Part shown: positions 32,955 to 45,422 of the stretch, in pieces
Layout of the letters: every line of letters starts with the position of its first letter
How positions within the stretch are numbered: the stretch's first letter is position 1
Source of the DNA: Anaeramoeba flamelloides
Taxonomy: Eukaryota > Metamonada > Anaeramoebidae
Direction of reading: 5' to 3'
NCBI GenBank assembly: GCA_027625915.1
Contig: JANTQA010000029.1
Coordinates: 7,812,001 to 7,876,000, forward strand
Length of the DNA stretch: 64,000 bases
Notes under the pieces: generated by a model
Told to the model about the DNA's origin: nothing
What the model saw: only the letters and a program-made list of their open reading frames with translations
Databases searched by the model: none
Translations under genes and position numbers: made by a program

Positions 32955-35319
32955 TTAGAGTAAAAAAGGTAAACATATATCAAGATTATCCATGATTTTT
33001 GGGTGTTTAGTTGCATATTCAGCGTATTCCTCAAAATCAATTTTCCCATTATTATCACTATAATTAAAATTATCATTTTTTTTTCATAAAAAAAAAAAAT
33101 GTTAATTAAGGAAAAAAAGTTATTTATTAAGAAAAGAAAAGAATATTTAAAAAAATTTAAAATTTTTACGTATCAATTTCCAAAAAAGTTTGGTCAATAA
33201 TTTGTTCTAATTCCTTTTGAGATAATTTTATACGGAAATTTTCCTTTAAACAAGCTTTTAATATCAATTCTAATTCATTTTTATCAATTCCACCATCACC
33301 ATCAATATCATATACTTGAAATGTCACTATTGAGGAAAATAACAAAATTGTATTAAAATTTTGATTAATATAATTAAAGATCAGTTGAAAATATGGTATA
33401 ATAAAAAGAAAAATATTCAAAAAATGAATATTAAAAGGTTATTAAAAATGTTAAAACAAAAAAAAAAAACAGCAATAAAAATTTTAGATTTCAGAAAAAA
33501 AAGAGAAATAACAGAAAAAAAAGCCCACCAAACACAAAGAACATCCTTCTTTTTTTTGTAAAAATCGAATCTTCATGCTTCTCTGATTAAAAAAAACTCA
33601 AAAAATGATGTGAACTTTATTATGTAGTATCTTCTTCTTTTTAGATGAAGTACATGAAATAAGAATAAACCAGTTTACACCCGAAAAATAATAATTTTTT
33701 GATTTTTTTTCTGAAAAAAGTTAATATTCATTGGATTAACTTACCAAACCCGTTTTTTTGTTTTTAAAGTAATCTATTTTGATCCTATTCGAAAATGTCT
33801 TGTTCAAAAAAATAAAGATTTTAATAATTTTCAAACTAATCTATTAAGGTAGAGTCCTAGGGTTGGAAAAAACCTTTTTAGCAAATTTTATCAATCACTA
33901 AAACCAATTAAAAAACCAACCAGCCTATACTGTATGATCAATCTCTAAAAATTAAAAATCCAAAAACGAGGATAATTTTTGAAAAAAATCACCAAGAGTA
34001 ACACTCTATTTCTAATTTAAGATCGTTATGAATATATAATTTCGAAAACAACTGTATCAGGATCTAAGTGTCTCTTCGACACTTTTTGAGATTTTTTTTT
34101 TCCATTTTTTTCATTTCCAATTGAGTTATTTTTATCTCAAAAATGTTACAAAATCCTTACTTTGTCAAATTTAGAGGGTTACACAACTAACCCTAAATTA
34201 GATTAAATCGAATTAAATTGAGTGTGTACTTTTAAAGAAAACAATTTTTTTTAAATTGAAGAAGGTTAATTCGTTTGGGAATTTAAAAATAGAAACGATT
34301 GTATTTTTTTTCAATTTTTGAAATTGATTTTTTTGAAAAGTGAGATCTATTCCTGAAAATAATTGTTTTTTGTTTTGACATTTTTTTAAAGAGATCCAAT
34401 TAAATTTTTTTTTTGTTATTTGAATTTTGTCAAACAAAAGAAGGGCTATTTCACAATACCATTTTCGTGGTAAGACACTGCTTGAAGAAGGAGCAAATTC
34501 AACATTGGTGACTTGAACCTTATCTTAAAAAATAGTAAAAAGAAATGTTGAAAAATAAAAAAAAAAAAAAAAAAAAAAAGAATTACATTTTAAACGATCC
34601 TCAAAGGTTCCTTTTGATGAAAAAGCGTGTAAACCAACACAAAATTCATTAAAATCAAGTTCTCCATTTTTGTCAGTATCTAAAACCTTTAAATAAATTA
34701 GAAAGATTGCAGAGTGTAGTTTGTAAATTTTATGAAAAGTTGTTTTTCAAATCAATAGGAAAAAAGTTAAAAATCAAATAATATAAAAGAAAAGGATCAA
34801 ACTATTGGATAGATTAAAATAATTTTAGAAAGAGAGTAATAAAGGAAGGAAAATAGATTAAGGATAACAGTTTATAAGGGTTGAATTAAAAAAACAATTT
34901 TTGATCAAAATAATTTTTTTTAGTTACCTTTGAATAGTCTTGTTGCAAAAACTGATCCTTTTAGTCCAAGTGATTCCTCTTTTAATTTTGATTAAAAACA
35001 AAAGTATTATGAAAAAAGAGAAAAAAATTATTACATAAAAGAGAAAAAAAGAGAAGGAAAATGAGAAAAAAAAAAATAAAAAAAAAGAGAAAAAAATTTC
35101 GCGAAAAGAAAGAAAAAGTCAAGTGAAATTAAAAAGAAACTGACCAAATTCTTGGTTGTCAATAACACCATCTTCTATTAGGCTACCAGCAATTTGTTTA
35201 TAATAGTCATATAATTTAACCAATTGTTTTTCTTTAAACCCAGTTAATTCAACTAAATTAGAAATGTCCTTATTTGAAAGACTTTCTCCATATGTTACTG
35301 CTTTTCTTTTTTCTGTCAT
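32955..35319 (-). CDS. CBL / calcineurin-B-like EF-hand calcium sensor
   Basis: Exons on the minus strand: 35319-35145, 34978-34928, 34679-34587, 33326-33170 and 33057-32955, joining in frame to 192 residues ending in TAA. EF-hand loops are clear: DTDKNGELDFNE, DIDGDGGIDKNE and DTDNNGKIDFEE. The first, non-canonical hand (SLIEDGVIDNQEF) resembles the first hand of CBL proteins. The tail EYATKHPKIMDNLDICLPFL also follows plant-type CBL proteins, in which HP or NP precedes a leucine-rich end. Such proteins bind calcium and dock on a partner kinase or phosphatase; no partner is visible here. The ATG at 35319 gives a normal-length N-terminus without a myristoylation glycine. The exon 2 to 3 junction uses TTTTAG and leaves the third hand's entering helix two residues short. 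Intron 3 (1.26 kb) contains an A element. A calcineurin B or CHP relative is the main alternative. Confidence 0.88.
33848..34524. mobile_element. Repeat A copy 3, inside an intron of the EF-hand gene
   Basis: Begins GGTAGAGTCCTAGG after TTAA (33844-33847) and ends CTTGAACCTTATC before TTAA (about 34525). The interior follows the A copies at 44319 and 54682: CCTATACTGTATGATCAATC, GAGTAACACTCTATTTC, CGAATTAAATTGA and AAGAAGGGCTATTTCACAAT. It sits wholly within intron 3 of the calcium-sensor gene. Confidence 0.75.
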
Positions 35320-38300
35320 AACTAAAAAAAAATATTGAAAAAATGACTAAAAAATGAATTTTACTTTTATTATTTAAAAGTATCTTGAAAGGAAATCTAA
35401 GGAAAAAAAGTTCATAATGTTAATTTTTAATTGGGTTCCTTAATAGAAAATGAAAAAATTCAAATCAACTTGAAGAATAAAAAAATTACTAATTGAAAAC
35501 AAAAATGGAGGACTGATCGCAATAACAGTTTTTTTAAATACTATCTTTTGGTTTATGGGCTTTTCTTTGAATGATCAATTAATTAAAAATTTGTTGAAAC
35601 AATTGACTATTTTTGAGATCTCAAAAATTACACCAATAATTTCGATAAATCAAGTAGATTTTAATTGTGTTTGTTGACACAATTACTAACCATACAATGA
35701 ATTATTATTAAAAGTTAATTGGTTTCTTCTTCAAGTTGATTTGACTTTTTTCATTTTCTATTAAGGTATCCAATTAAAATTTAACATTTTGAACTTTTTT
35801 TCCTTATTTTTCTTTTCAAGATACTTTTAAAAAATAAACACAAAATTCTTTTTCAGGGACAAATAACTCTTATTTATTTTTTTTCCCCAAAGGTAAATGA
35901 GTAATTATTAATACAATACATAATTAAACCCGATACTTAAATTTATTTATCAACTTTAGAGAAATGAGTTATCATTTTTAAAAGAGTTCTTTTTTATCCA
36001 ATTAAATTTCAAGTCAAAAGATCTTGATCATTTTTTTGTTTAGATTTTCTGATCAAATTAGAATAATTAAAATTTGTAAAAAATTTTTATTTTGAAGATA
36101 TCTCACCTTTAGTAATTTCCCATAAAACCATTTGAACAAATAACCTGAAACTTTTATTCTTATTTTAAAAATATAATTAAATAAATCAAATATTGAATCT
36201 CTTGTAGATCTAAAAAAATGAGTATTTATTTGATTCATAAATAATTATTAAATTTCTGGAAATTTAAAAGATTAGACAATATTTTTCTTTCAAATATTCA
36301 AGAGTATACACAGCAAATTGTTTGGATTAAAATCAGTTATTACATAATTTCTATTTTTTTTTTTTTTTTATTAAAAGTATTTATTTGATTTTGTTTTATT
36401 TGTTTGTAAATCTGAGAAAAATTGAGATACAATTGTAAGTATATTGATACATTAAATCCTTTTCCCGTTAATAACCCATTGGAAAATAATTAAGATCGTG
36501 TTATTAATTATTGATTATAAATAATCAAATTAAAAACATTTCTTTAAATTATAGGTTGAATTTTCCAGAGTTTTAGAAAAGTATTTTGGGATAATGTTTA
36601 ATTTTAATTGTTTGTTTCTTTTTTTTATTGTATTTGTTTATTCAAAAAAAAAAAGAAAAAATTGATTTGAACTGTTCTTGGAATCAAAAAAATATATTTT
36701 TACAAGTTTAAAATAATTATACTATTTTTTTTTTTTTTTTGAAATTAAATAGATTTTTTAGACGGGACTATTTTAGAACTTAGAGCTTTTATTTATTAAG
36801 TGTATTTTGGTACACTTCTTGCAAAGAAAATTAGATTTCGTTCTTCTTTCAAAGAAAATAATTTTTTTTTAAATAATTGAGTAATATTTTCAATTTTGAA
36901 CTTTTCAAAAATGAGAAAAATGGGATCAAACTTTTAAAAACAATAAATCATTTTGGAAAATAGTATTAAAAGTAAGTTTGGTCTTTTAGTAATCAGTTTT
37001 TTAAACCAAATTTCAATTTCAAGATGTGTAAAAATTTTTTTTTGAATCTACTCTTAAATTTATTAGAGTTTTTTTTTTTAGTTTATTATTTACCTATGCA
37101 CTATCCCACTTTTAAACCTTTTGATTGGATTGCAATACAAAAAACGAATAAAAAAATATAAAAAAGATTATATTACGAGGTTATAAAAAATTCTAATAAT
37201 TTATAAGTTTTTTTAGATTATTAAAAAAAATTACAAAATAAATCATCGAGTCAAAAAATATTTAAAAATATTTTAATATACAGTTTAAAAGTCAAAAAAA
37301 TAGAGTGAAAACCACAATAAACAAAATTTCCTAATGATATTGTTAAAAATCGTGAAATTATTTTTTTTCTTTGTTTTTATTTACTCTATTCTACAAAATA
37401 TCAAGTTTTTATATGTGTTATATATACTGGTTTAGGTAAGTAATAATATTTAATATTTTTAAAACATTAAAATGTGAGAATAGTACTAATAAAAATCCCT
37501 TTTTGTTCGTGGATATCTTTTATTTGAAATCAAATTGTCATTTTATTAACTATTCGAAAAGTTATAAGAACTAAATCAAATCTGGGTTTAATCTTTATTT
37601 TTTTTTTGATTTTTGGTATATTTGTATTTAAAAAATTTGATTTTAATAAATTCCCTTTTTATTCAAGAAATGTGTTAAGTGAATACTTGGTTATAATCAT
37701 AGAATAAATCAAAAAAATATACTAATGTGAAGATGTATATTTTTAGAACATATTTATTTTTTTTGAGTCTTTTAAATTATGAAACCTTATAAGATAAATT
37801 TTTTAAAATCAAGAAAGAGAAAAACTTTTGAATATTGTATCTTTTAGAACATCTATTTTTTCTTATATTCATAATTTAAACTGAGAAAAATTACAATTAT
37901 ATGGTATTTCTCCACCCAATCCATTTAATATTATTCAACTTAATATTTTTTTACAAATTTGTTTTCCAAATTATTTTTTCAAATATTCTTATCAAAATAA
38001 GTAAAAAAAGGAGGGAACTATTTAAAAGATCGAAAAAAAAAAAAGAATTGAATTATTGCAAATCTAAAAACAGTTACAATGAGATTCAATCTAAAGAAAG
38101 TAAAAAATTGAGAAAAAATTAAAATCAAAGTTCTAAAGTATTTTGAGTTTTCAATTTAATCAACAATACATAATGATAAAATCAAGCGAAAACATATCCA
38201 ATAAATCTCTATTTCTGAATAATATTTTTTTTAAAAATATTAAATTTCATTAACCCAATCAATATTCAGATGAATTAAATAAGAGTGAATTCAAAAAAAA

Positions 38301-39555
38301 AAATTGGTATATTTTTAAAATATAAAGTAAATTTGACACTCAAAATTTTACAATAAAAAGTTTTACCATTCTTATATGAAAAAATAAAACCATATAATAA
38401 AAGGCGAATTATTTAAATTATTACAAAAAAAAAACAATAAAAAAATAAATTTTATTTCTTTTTTCTTGTTAAATTTTTACATTTTTTTGATTTCTTTTTT
38501 TATTATATGTAAATATATTGGTTTTACTTAATCTCACATAATCCCATTTATTAAAAATTTCATTTATTTATCTTAAGAAATGATTTTAAGATTTAGTTTT
38601 GAATAAAATTGACACTTATCATTGGTTCAATATACCTACCCCATTTAAAAAAAACATCTGTGACATATTATCAATCGCTAAAAATCAATAATAAACATTA
38701 TAGAAAAAAATGAACAATGAATAATCCCAAATTTATAATTTGTATAATTAGGAATTAGAATTTTGATATTTAATTTTTTTAATTTCCAAAGTGATACTCT
38801 TTGAATATTTTTGAGATCTCCTAATATTTTTTTCGTTAATCAAATACTTTATTTTTAACAAAAGAATATAAGAAACCCCTTCTTTCTCAAATTTAAAACA
38901 TTTTAAAAACAATCTAAAAATATATCAAATTGAATTAATTTTAATTAGACCTGAAAGAAAAATAATTTATTTCGAATTAAAAAAACTTAAACATTTGTAA
39001 ACTCCTAACAAAATCATAGGCCCATTAAAAATCAAATTTTGAAAAAAAAAATTTTTTATAAATACAAGTTATCCAATATAATAAAAAAATCACTGTTTTA
39101 ATATTCAGTTCAATACACTAGAAATATTTTTATTTGTTCCAAAAATAAATACAAAAAAAGTAAAAAAAAAAAAAATAAAAAAAATTTTCCCTTATATTAT
39201 GAAATTTAGTTAATTTATAAAACAAGAAAAGCAAAATTTTTTTCTTTATTAAAATTTTTTTTTCAATTTCCTTGATAAATGTTTAATTTTTGGTTATTGT
39301 TAAATTTTAATTCTTTTGAAATAGAAGAATTCTTAGGAACCTAATTTTTAATTATTAATTGGATTTTTGTATATAAACTCCTATGATTTTTTTTTTCTCT
39401 TTGGAAGTTGAGGAAATTGTTTAAATTTTTTTTTGTTTATTTTGATTTTTACAAAATTGAGATCTAAAATCAATTTTATTTTTTGTTTGAAAATATATAT
39501 AATTGGGTAATTAGAGATTATTTTTTTTTGTTTTTTCATTGTTTACAACAAAAAG
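35320..39555. other. Long AT-rich intergenic stretch
   Basis: More than 80 percent AT by eye with long A and T runs. The only structure I can name is the segment at about 36060-36420, which is an inverted relative of 47380-47760. A piece near 39010-39240 is related to the interior of foldback element F. Open frames here have no coding character. Confidence 0.4.
36060..36420. repeat. Repeat I copy 1 (inverse of 47380-47760)
   Basis: ATTAAATTTCTGGAAATTTA and AAAAGATTAGACAATATT here equal the reverse complement of sequence at 47500-47580. The similarity extends over about 350 bp with roughly a quarter of positions changed. The nature of the element is unknown. Confidence 0.55.
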
Positions 39556-39717
39556 ATGTTCAATTTTACAATATTATTTTTTGAGATAAGCCGCCCCTTG
39601 TGTATGAAAGTAAATCCAGTAAAAGTTAATAAACCTGTAAATTTAGAAAATATTTCAATCAGTTATAATTCATTATTAAAGTTTTTATTTAATCATCAAA
39701 GGATTATTAAAAAATGA
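39556..39717 (+). CDS. Small open frame, doubtful
   Basis: ATG to TGA, 53 codons, containing EISRPLCMKVNPVKVNKPVN. It is slightly richer in GC than its surroundings and has no neighbour on the same strand. Length alone does not separate it from chance. Confidence 0.15.
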   Translation: MFNFTILFFEISRPLCMKVNPVKVNKPVNLENISISYNSLLKFLFNHQRIIKK

Positions 39718-40338
39718 TTAAATTATAAATATTTTTGATTTCTTTTCAAAATCCTGATTATAAACCCATTTTACTTATTATGAATTAAAGAAAAAAAAAA
39801 AAAAAGAATTAAAAAAAAATATAAAAATAGTTTTCAATAAATTCCTTGAAGTGAATTTTTTTTTATTTCTTATTGTGATAAATACAAAATTATACAATAT
39901 AATCATATATATATATATTCTATTAATTAACAAAAATCCATAAAATCCTTTTATAATTGAATAAAAAATTAGAAATATTTCAGCACAACCACCCCTCCTC
40001 CTTTTTTTCTTTTATTAAAAATGTTTAAACAATCAATAATAATTCCAAGTATTAAAAACTATCGATTTTAAACTTTAAAATAAAATTACTTTTTGACCAA
40101 TTATTAATTTTTTTTGAATAAAAGTTATTAGTCGTATTTTTTCTGATTAAATTTCCTTTTTCGAGATCCCTTCTTTTTAAATGATTTATTTTTTTGATAA
40201 TAATATTTATTATGATTACTTTGGTTCTAATATTGGTCTGCAAAGGTTATTTTTTTTGAAATTTCTATCAATTTTTTAATATCTTTTACTATCGACCCCT
40301 TTTATAAAACCATGACCTTGCTTTGAGGTAGATGATGG

Positions 40339-41954
40339 TTAGTTTCCAAACTTCCGTTTTCGGATGGATTTGGACTTGCTTGGGGTATGTTTAAGGTAAC
40401 TATTACATAATTTATTTACACGTCCCTTTTCCAGCCACCCATTATTCTTAGCCGAGCCATGATGATATTTCTGATTGGATTTATTTTGATAATGATTTTG
40501 ATGGGAAATATTATCATTGCTAATTTTAGATTTAACTCTTAATGGGTGTTCACCCGTTTTAAATTGTCTTTTATTGTTATTAGACTTGCCATTATTACCA
40601 ATCTTATTCTTATCACCACTCCTATTCAAATTACTAATCTTATTAATATTACTGATATTATTCTCATTACGAATCTTATTCTTATTGCTAATACCATTTC
40701 TATTCCTAATCTTATTGTTTCCCCTTTTCTTACCCTTACCCCCTTTTCGGTCCCCATCCCCCTCCAACCCCTCCACCCCTCCCCCCCCCTCCTCCCCCCC
40801 CCGCCACTTTTCTCTTTCATTTTCGTTTTCATTTTAGGTCTAGTGTTTACCTTTTCCACTTCTTTCTTTTTTGTTAACTTTAAATCTGCCTTTATTTTTT
40901 TCTTTTTGTTCTTCTCATAAAACCGATTGAATTCCTTATTTTGATTTTCAATTTGGATCATGTCAGATTTTGGGGCTAAAAAATCAAAAAATAGTTTGGT
41001 ATTATCATTTTTTAAGAATTGGTTGACAAATAATGAGCCTTGATCCTCAAAATTTTTGATAATTTTTTGGATCTTTTCACAAGCAATTTTTTTATTTTTG
41101 AAATATTCAGAATAACTCTCTTGGATTTTATATTTATCATTTGCATTTAATTTTTTAAAATACTGTCGATTTATTAAAAGATCATTCATAATGAAATCTC
41201 CACTTGAGGCAATTGCATTTTGAATTAATTGTTTCCTTTTCTGAAAGTGACTTGAATTTTCTAAAAAAGGCAAGTTTGTGTTTTCAATCAAACGAGAAAG
41301 CTTGCTTCTTGATTTTTTCTTTTCTTTGATAATATTTGATAAGTAATTATTAAAGGATTGATTATCATTGTTAGTGTTTATCATATTGTTGGTTCTGTTA
41401 TTATAATTAACATTCTCATCGAAATTGTTCTCAAGATCATGATTGCAATTATTAAGCTTTGCCTTATTGCTGCGAAAAAATCTGTTTGTAGAACCAAAAT
41501 TATTAGAACTATTTGGTTGCAAAACTAATGGAAGCATTGATGAATTATTGAAACTTTCACGTTGAACAGGATGTCTTTGTGCTTTTCTGTTGATCTTGCG
41601 TCTTATTTGTGATCCTGGCTTTTGCTTTTTTTTTATTAGATTCTTTTTGTTTATTCGATCAGGAAGACAAATGCCAATCATTAAATTTGTTGGTTCAATG
41701 GGCACATTTGCTATTAAAAAATTTACTTGGTAATCGTTTATCCAATTTTCGAACGAAGAAGTCGTTGCTTCACAACACCCCCTGCAAAGGTATGTTGAGA
41801 AGAGAGTCTGGTAGGACGTGTAACCCTCTCGTTCGGAAAGTAAAGTGTCACGATCTAATTTGTGATAAGATGTAATTAAGACCTTAATCACAAAGATCGC
41901 GTCTTTTGATCCACACCTTCTGCAATAAGCCGAAATACCAATTTCAAAATCCAT
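40339..41954 (-). CDS. Cys-motif, Lys/Asn-rich protein with a frame break in a G-tract
   Basis: The ATG at 41954 opens MDFEIGISAYCRRCGSKDAI. Two cysteine pairs, C11-x2-C14 and C57-x2-C60 followed by C61, look like a zinc-ribbon or treble-clef site in the first 65 residues. Then come a basic stretch (INKKNLIKKKQKPGSQIRRK), an Asn-rich linker, a helical Lys/Glu-rich middle and a Lys-rich tail. Near 40775-40812 the coding strand has two runs of nine G in a purine-only tract. Before the tract one frame is open; after it the next frame continues (RNRNGISNKNKI, then GDKNKIGNNGKSNNN) to TAA at 40339. The tail's low-complexity style equals the upstream part, so I take this as one protein of about 538 residues. 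The break is either a miscounted G-run or a true slip site. No family recognised; a nucleic-acid-binding protein is plausible. Confidence 0.65.
40775..40812 (-). repeat. G-rich purine tract inside coding sequence
   Basis: On the minus strand GGCGGGGGGGGGAGGAGGGG continues with more G runs. It is the most GC-rich stretch of the window and has the potential for a G-quadruplex. It coincides with the frame change of the gene it lies in. Confidence 0.8.
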
Positions 41955-44210
41955 TTGTTTGGTGCCTTTCAAGTTTCTTTTTTGAAAGAGATTTGGTTCT
42001 TTGTGGAATCTCTCGAAAAATATTGAAAAAGATAAAAAACAGAAAAAATGATTTTTTCACAACAGTCACACAACAAGAATAGCACAAAAATTGTAGTCAC
42101 TTTTTTTCCTTAGCAACACTTTGTTTTTTTGAAATTGTACCAAATTTTGAAAGGAATTAGAAGATCACAATGCAACAACTTTCAATTTAAAAGTTTTTAC
42201 AAGTTAAACTTTTAAAAACATGTAATTTATTGTTTTTTTTTATTGTTGAGCAGAGGTGATTCAACAAAATTACCTCCTATTTGCCTGAAACTCTAAAATT
42301 GTATTTAGGGTTTTTTATCCTAACTGTAACGTAAGCAGGATTACAGCTCAAAGGATATCTTTTCTTTAAAAAATGAAAAGAATAAATTATTTCGGAAAAA
42401 AGACAAGAAAAAGAGAAAGAAAAGCAAGAAATGAAAGAGTCAAAAAATAATAGAAAAAAGAAAAAACTTCAGTGAAAAGTTTTTTTTTGTGCCCCAAGTG
42501 TTGAATGGGCTGGTGGTTGTTTCCTTTTATGTCGTTTTTTTTTTGGATCGCAACCATAGGTTGTTTTAATAAAGAGTTCTAAATATTTGAACAACTATAG
42601 ATCAAATGAAAAAGGCTGTTTATTAAATTTTGATTTAGAACTTTATAGATGGGTTGAATCTAAAAAGCTCTGGTTTTTAAGAATAAGAATAGTTTTTCCA
42701 AATTTTCTTTTCAGTTACTTTGCTTTGCTTTGTTTTATACAAGTTTCTCAAGTTCATAAATCTTGTTTTCGCAAAATCCCAGTACAAGAAACCTACTCGA
42801 CAGCAAAAACCCAGTCCAAGTAACGACTTGGTAGATAGTACGGAAAGTTCAATTCGGTTCACTTTGGTTGGTTTCAGATCGCATTCGTTGGATTCAGTTC
42901 AGTCGCATAAGTCCTCGTCGAAGATCTGATCATGAACAAGTTTGGTTGGGTTAGTCACGATCAGATCAACCAATTCTTATAATGATTTTTTATACTTTTT
43001 ACCTTTCCCAAACACCTAAAAAAAACAAAAAGAGAAGGAACATAGAGCCCAAGCAACTTAAGAAGGGAAATTTGGAAAAGGTAAAAAGTATAAAAAATAA
43101 AAACATGTAATTTAAACAACTTTCCAATTTTTAGTTTTCATAAGAAGAGATTCAGGTTATTGAAAGTTTACAAATACTGTTAATTGTAAAATAAAAAGAT
43201 GAAAATTTTCAGTTGAAATACCAAAAGAACTAAATCTCATGATTTAAAATAAATCATCAAAATTCCCAATTCTATAAAAGGTAAATTAATGATTGAAGGA
43301 TGTTTATGGAATTCTAAATTTGAAATTTTACTTCATCTATAAAATCTGTTTTGGAAAGTTGAATGAAAATTTTGTTCGATTATTTTTGAAACAAATAGTA
43401 TTTTTTTTTTAGATAACTTTCAAAAATTTCAATTAAATTCAAAATGCTATCTTTTGTTAATTATTATTTTTATCCCTTTTTTTGGCTTATAAAAGTTTGT
43501 ATCAAGTATTTGAAATTTGAAACAATATGAAAGAATATCAGAGACTGAAATCTTGTAGACTGTCAGTCTGAAAGTTCAAAAAAGTCTTGAAAGTATTTGT
43601 ATGGATTGTGCTATTCTTGTCGTGAAAAATAATATTAAAAGTATAGTCAGCTTTTTGAAAGTGACAATAATTTTGTTTTTTAAAAATAGTTTCAAATTTT
43701 GAGAGTTATTAAACTATAAAATTCCATTACTTGTAATTTAACAGTTATAAGAATATAAAATTTTGAAAAACTGTAATTAATTTAACTTTCCCTTTTCAAT
43801 ATTCATAAAAAAAGTTTCAGGTTATTGAAAACTAACAAATATTTTACTTTCTGATATAAATTTCAAAAATTTCAATTAAATTCAAAATATTATCTTTTGT
43901 TAATTATTATTTTTTACCCTTTTCCTTTTGGGACTTAAAAAAGTTTTTATCAAGTGTTTGAAAAAATATGAAAGAATATTAAAAACTTAAATCTTTTAGA
44001 CTGTAGGTCTGAAAGTTCCAAAAAGCCTTGAAAGTATTTACATGGATTATGTTTAACTTGTCTTGTTTTTTTTCTTTACTTGTTTTCAAGAGTATATAAG
44101 TTTGATGGTTTCTAGAGTTTTGAAAAAAGAAATATTTTTTGGGTGAATTGATACAAGCTTATCTTACAAAAAAGCTTTCATTGTTAAGTTCAATAAATTC
44201 CCCTTTAAAA
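41955..44210. other. Intergenic stretch with a GC-richer island
   Basis: Holds the block at 42493-42532 shared with 16773-16810. An island at about 42740-42990 is clearly less AT-rich than its flanks. There, plus-strand SQYKKPTRQQKPSPSNDLV and minus-strand LVDLIVTNPTKLVHDQIF both read plausibly. From 43100 to 44100 there is an internal duplication: the phrase AATTTCAATTAAATTCAAAA followed by ATCTTTTGTTAATTATTATT occurs at about 43424 and again at about 43867, each followed by an AAAGTTTTTATCAAGT-type tract. Confidence 0.4.
42493..42532 (-). promoter_or_regulatory. Upstream block shared with 16773-16810
   Basis: On the minus strand ACATAAAAGGAAACAACCAC is followed by CAGCCCATTCAACACTTGG. It lies about 540 bp 5' of the ATG at 41954. 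Identity to the other block is about 33 of 40. Confidence 0.4.
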
Positions 44211-44318
44211 CCTAACTTTGAGTAAATTTAAGGTATTAAAAAATCTCAAATTAAGACAGAAAATTCAAATTTTAGTATTATAATTTTGGATAAAAAAAAA
44301 TTCCAAAATTTAAATTAA
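44211..44318. mobile_element. Repeat D, half copy
   Basis: Left half of a D palindrome (AAATTTAAGGTATTAAAAAA, then TCTCAAATTAAGACAG). It runs to the TTAA at 44315-44318 where an A element was inserted. The right half is not recognisable beyond the A element. Confidence 0.6.
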
Positions 44319-45027
44319 GGGTAGAGCCATTATGGTTAAAAATATTTTTCTGAAAAGTTAAAAAATATAATTTAGAAATTTTTATGAGTGTCTAACACCA
44401 ATCAAAAAATATCCAACCTATGATATACAATCTATCTCCAAAAAACAACGAACGAAAGACGAGTACATTTTTAGAAAAAAGTGCCCAGAAACACACTCAA
44501 TTTCCAATTTGAATGATTCGAATATATAATTTTGAAAACAACTGTGTTGATTTTCTAAAGGTTGTCTTTTGGCGAGTTAGAGATCATAAAGATTTCTATT
44601 TATTTTTTTCTATTTTAAAATGATTTATTTTATTATCATGGATTTCACACATTCCTTACATTGTCAAATATAGAGAGTTACAAAATTACCACAAATTAGA
44701 TTAAATGGAATTAAAATTGATTTTGCACTTTTAAAAAACAATTTGTTTTAAATTGAAGAAATTTAAATGCTTTGCAAATTTTTTTTTTTAAAATTTGGAT
44801 TTTTTGGAGATTGATTTTGCTTTTAAACTTTTTTTTTTGAATTGAATTTTTTAGTCAATTTAGATCTTTTTTCACTTTTTTCTAAAGTTGAATTTTTTAC
44901 CATTTGAGATCTCATTTTTTTGTTATTTGAATTTTTCCAATCAAAAGAAGAGCAATTTCACAATATCCTTTTTAGTTTGAAATCGCTCCTTGAGTATGGA
45001 ACAAATCCATGATAAATGAATATACCC
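44319..45027. mobile_element. Repeat A copy 1
   Basis: Starts GGGTAGAGCCATTATGGTT after TTAA (44315-44318) and ends ATAAATGAATATACCC before TTAA (45028-45031). The interior matches copies 2 and 3. 709 bp, no coding capacity. It was inserted into a D element at the position also used by the C element in the 26-kb copy. Confidence 0.75.
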
Positions 45028-45422
45028 TTAAGGCCGATTTTTTTATACCAATTATCTTTTTGTGAATGGCAATTTCTTCCCAAATTAGATGATTTTATTA
45101 TATCTTAATTGCTTAAAATCGACCACAAGTAACGTATAAATTATATCTGTTACCATTGGAGATAAATCATATTAGGGCCATCATTTTTCATATATTTCAA
45201 ATAATTTTACATAAATTATTAAAAAAAATTGATATTACCTATGGAAAAATGAAAATAAATTTAGAATAAGTATCAGAATTTTGCAAAAAAATTGTATTTT
45301 TTAAAGAAAAAATGTAATGAATTATTGGAATTTATATTTCCAAGTTGAAAAATATCTTTCTCAAATATTTGTTAATACGGAGACATTAATCAAAAAATAA
45401 ATTCTTTTCAAAAAATAAAATT

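Noticed and set aside
36053-36238. 61-codon minus-strand frame
   Set aside because: Lies in repeat I; the related copy at 47.5 kb is interrupted by stops, so no shared protein is supported.
40517-40920. Plus-strand Leu/Pro-rich frames
   Set aside because: Antisense shadow of the cysteine-motif gene and its G-tract.
42810-42880. tRNA-like string (AGTTCAATTCGG with a possible A box upstream)
   Set aside because: No acceptor stem can be paired and the arm lengths do not fit a tRNA.
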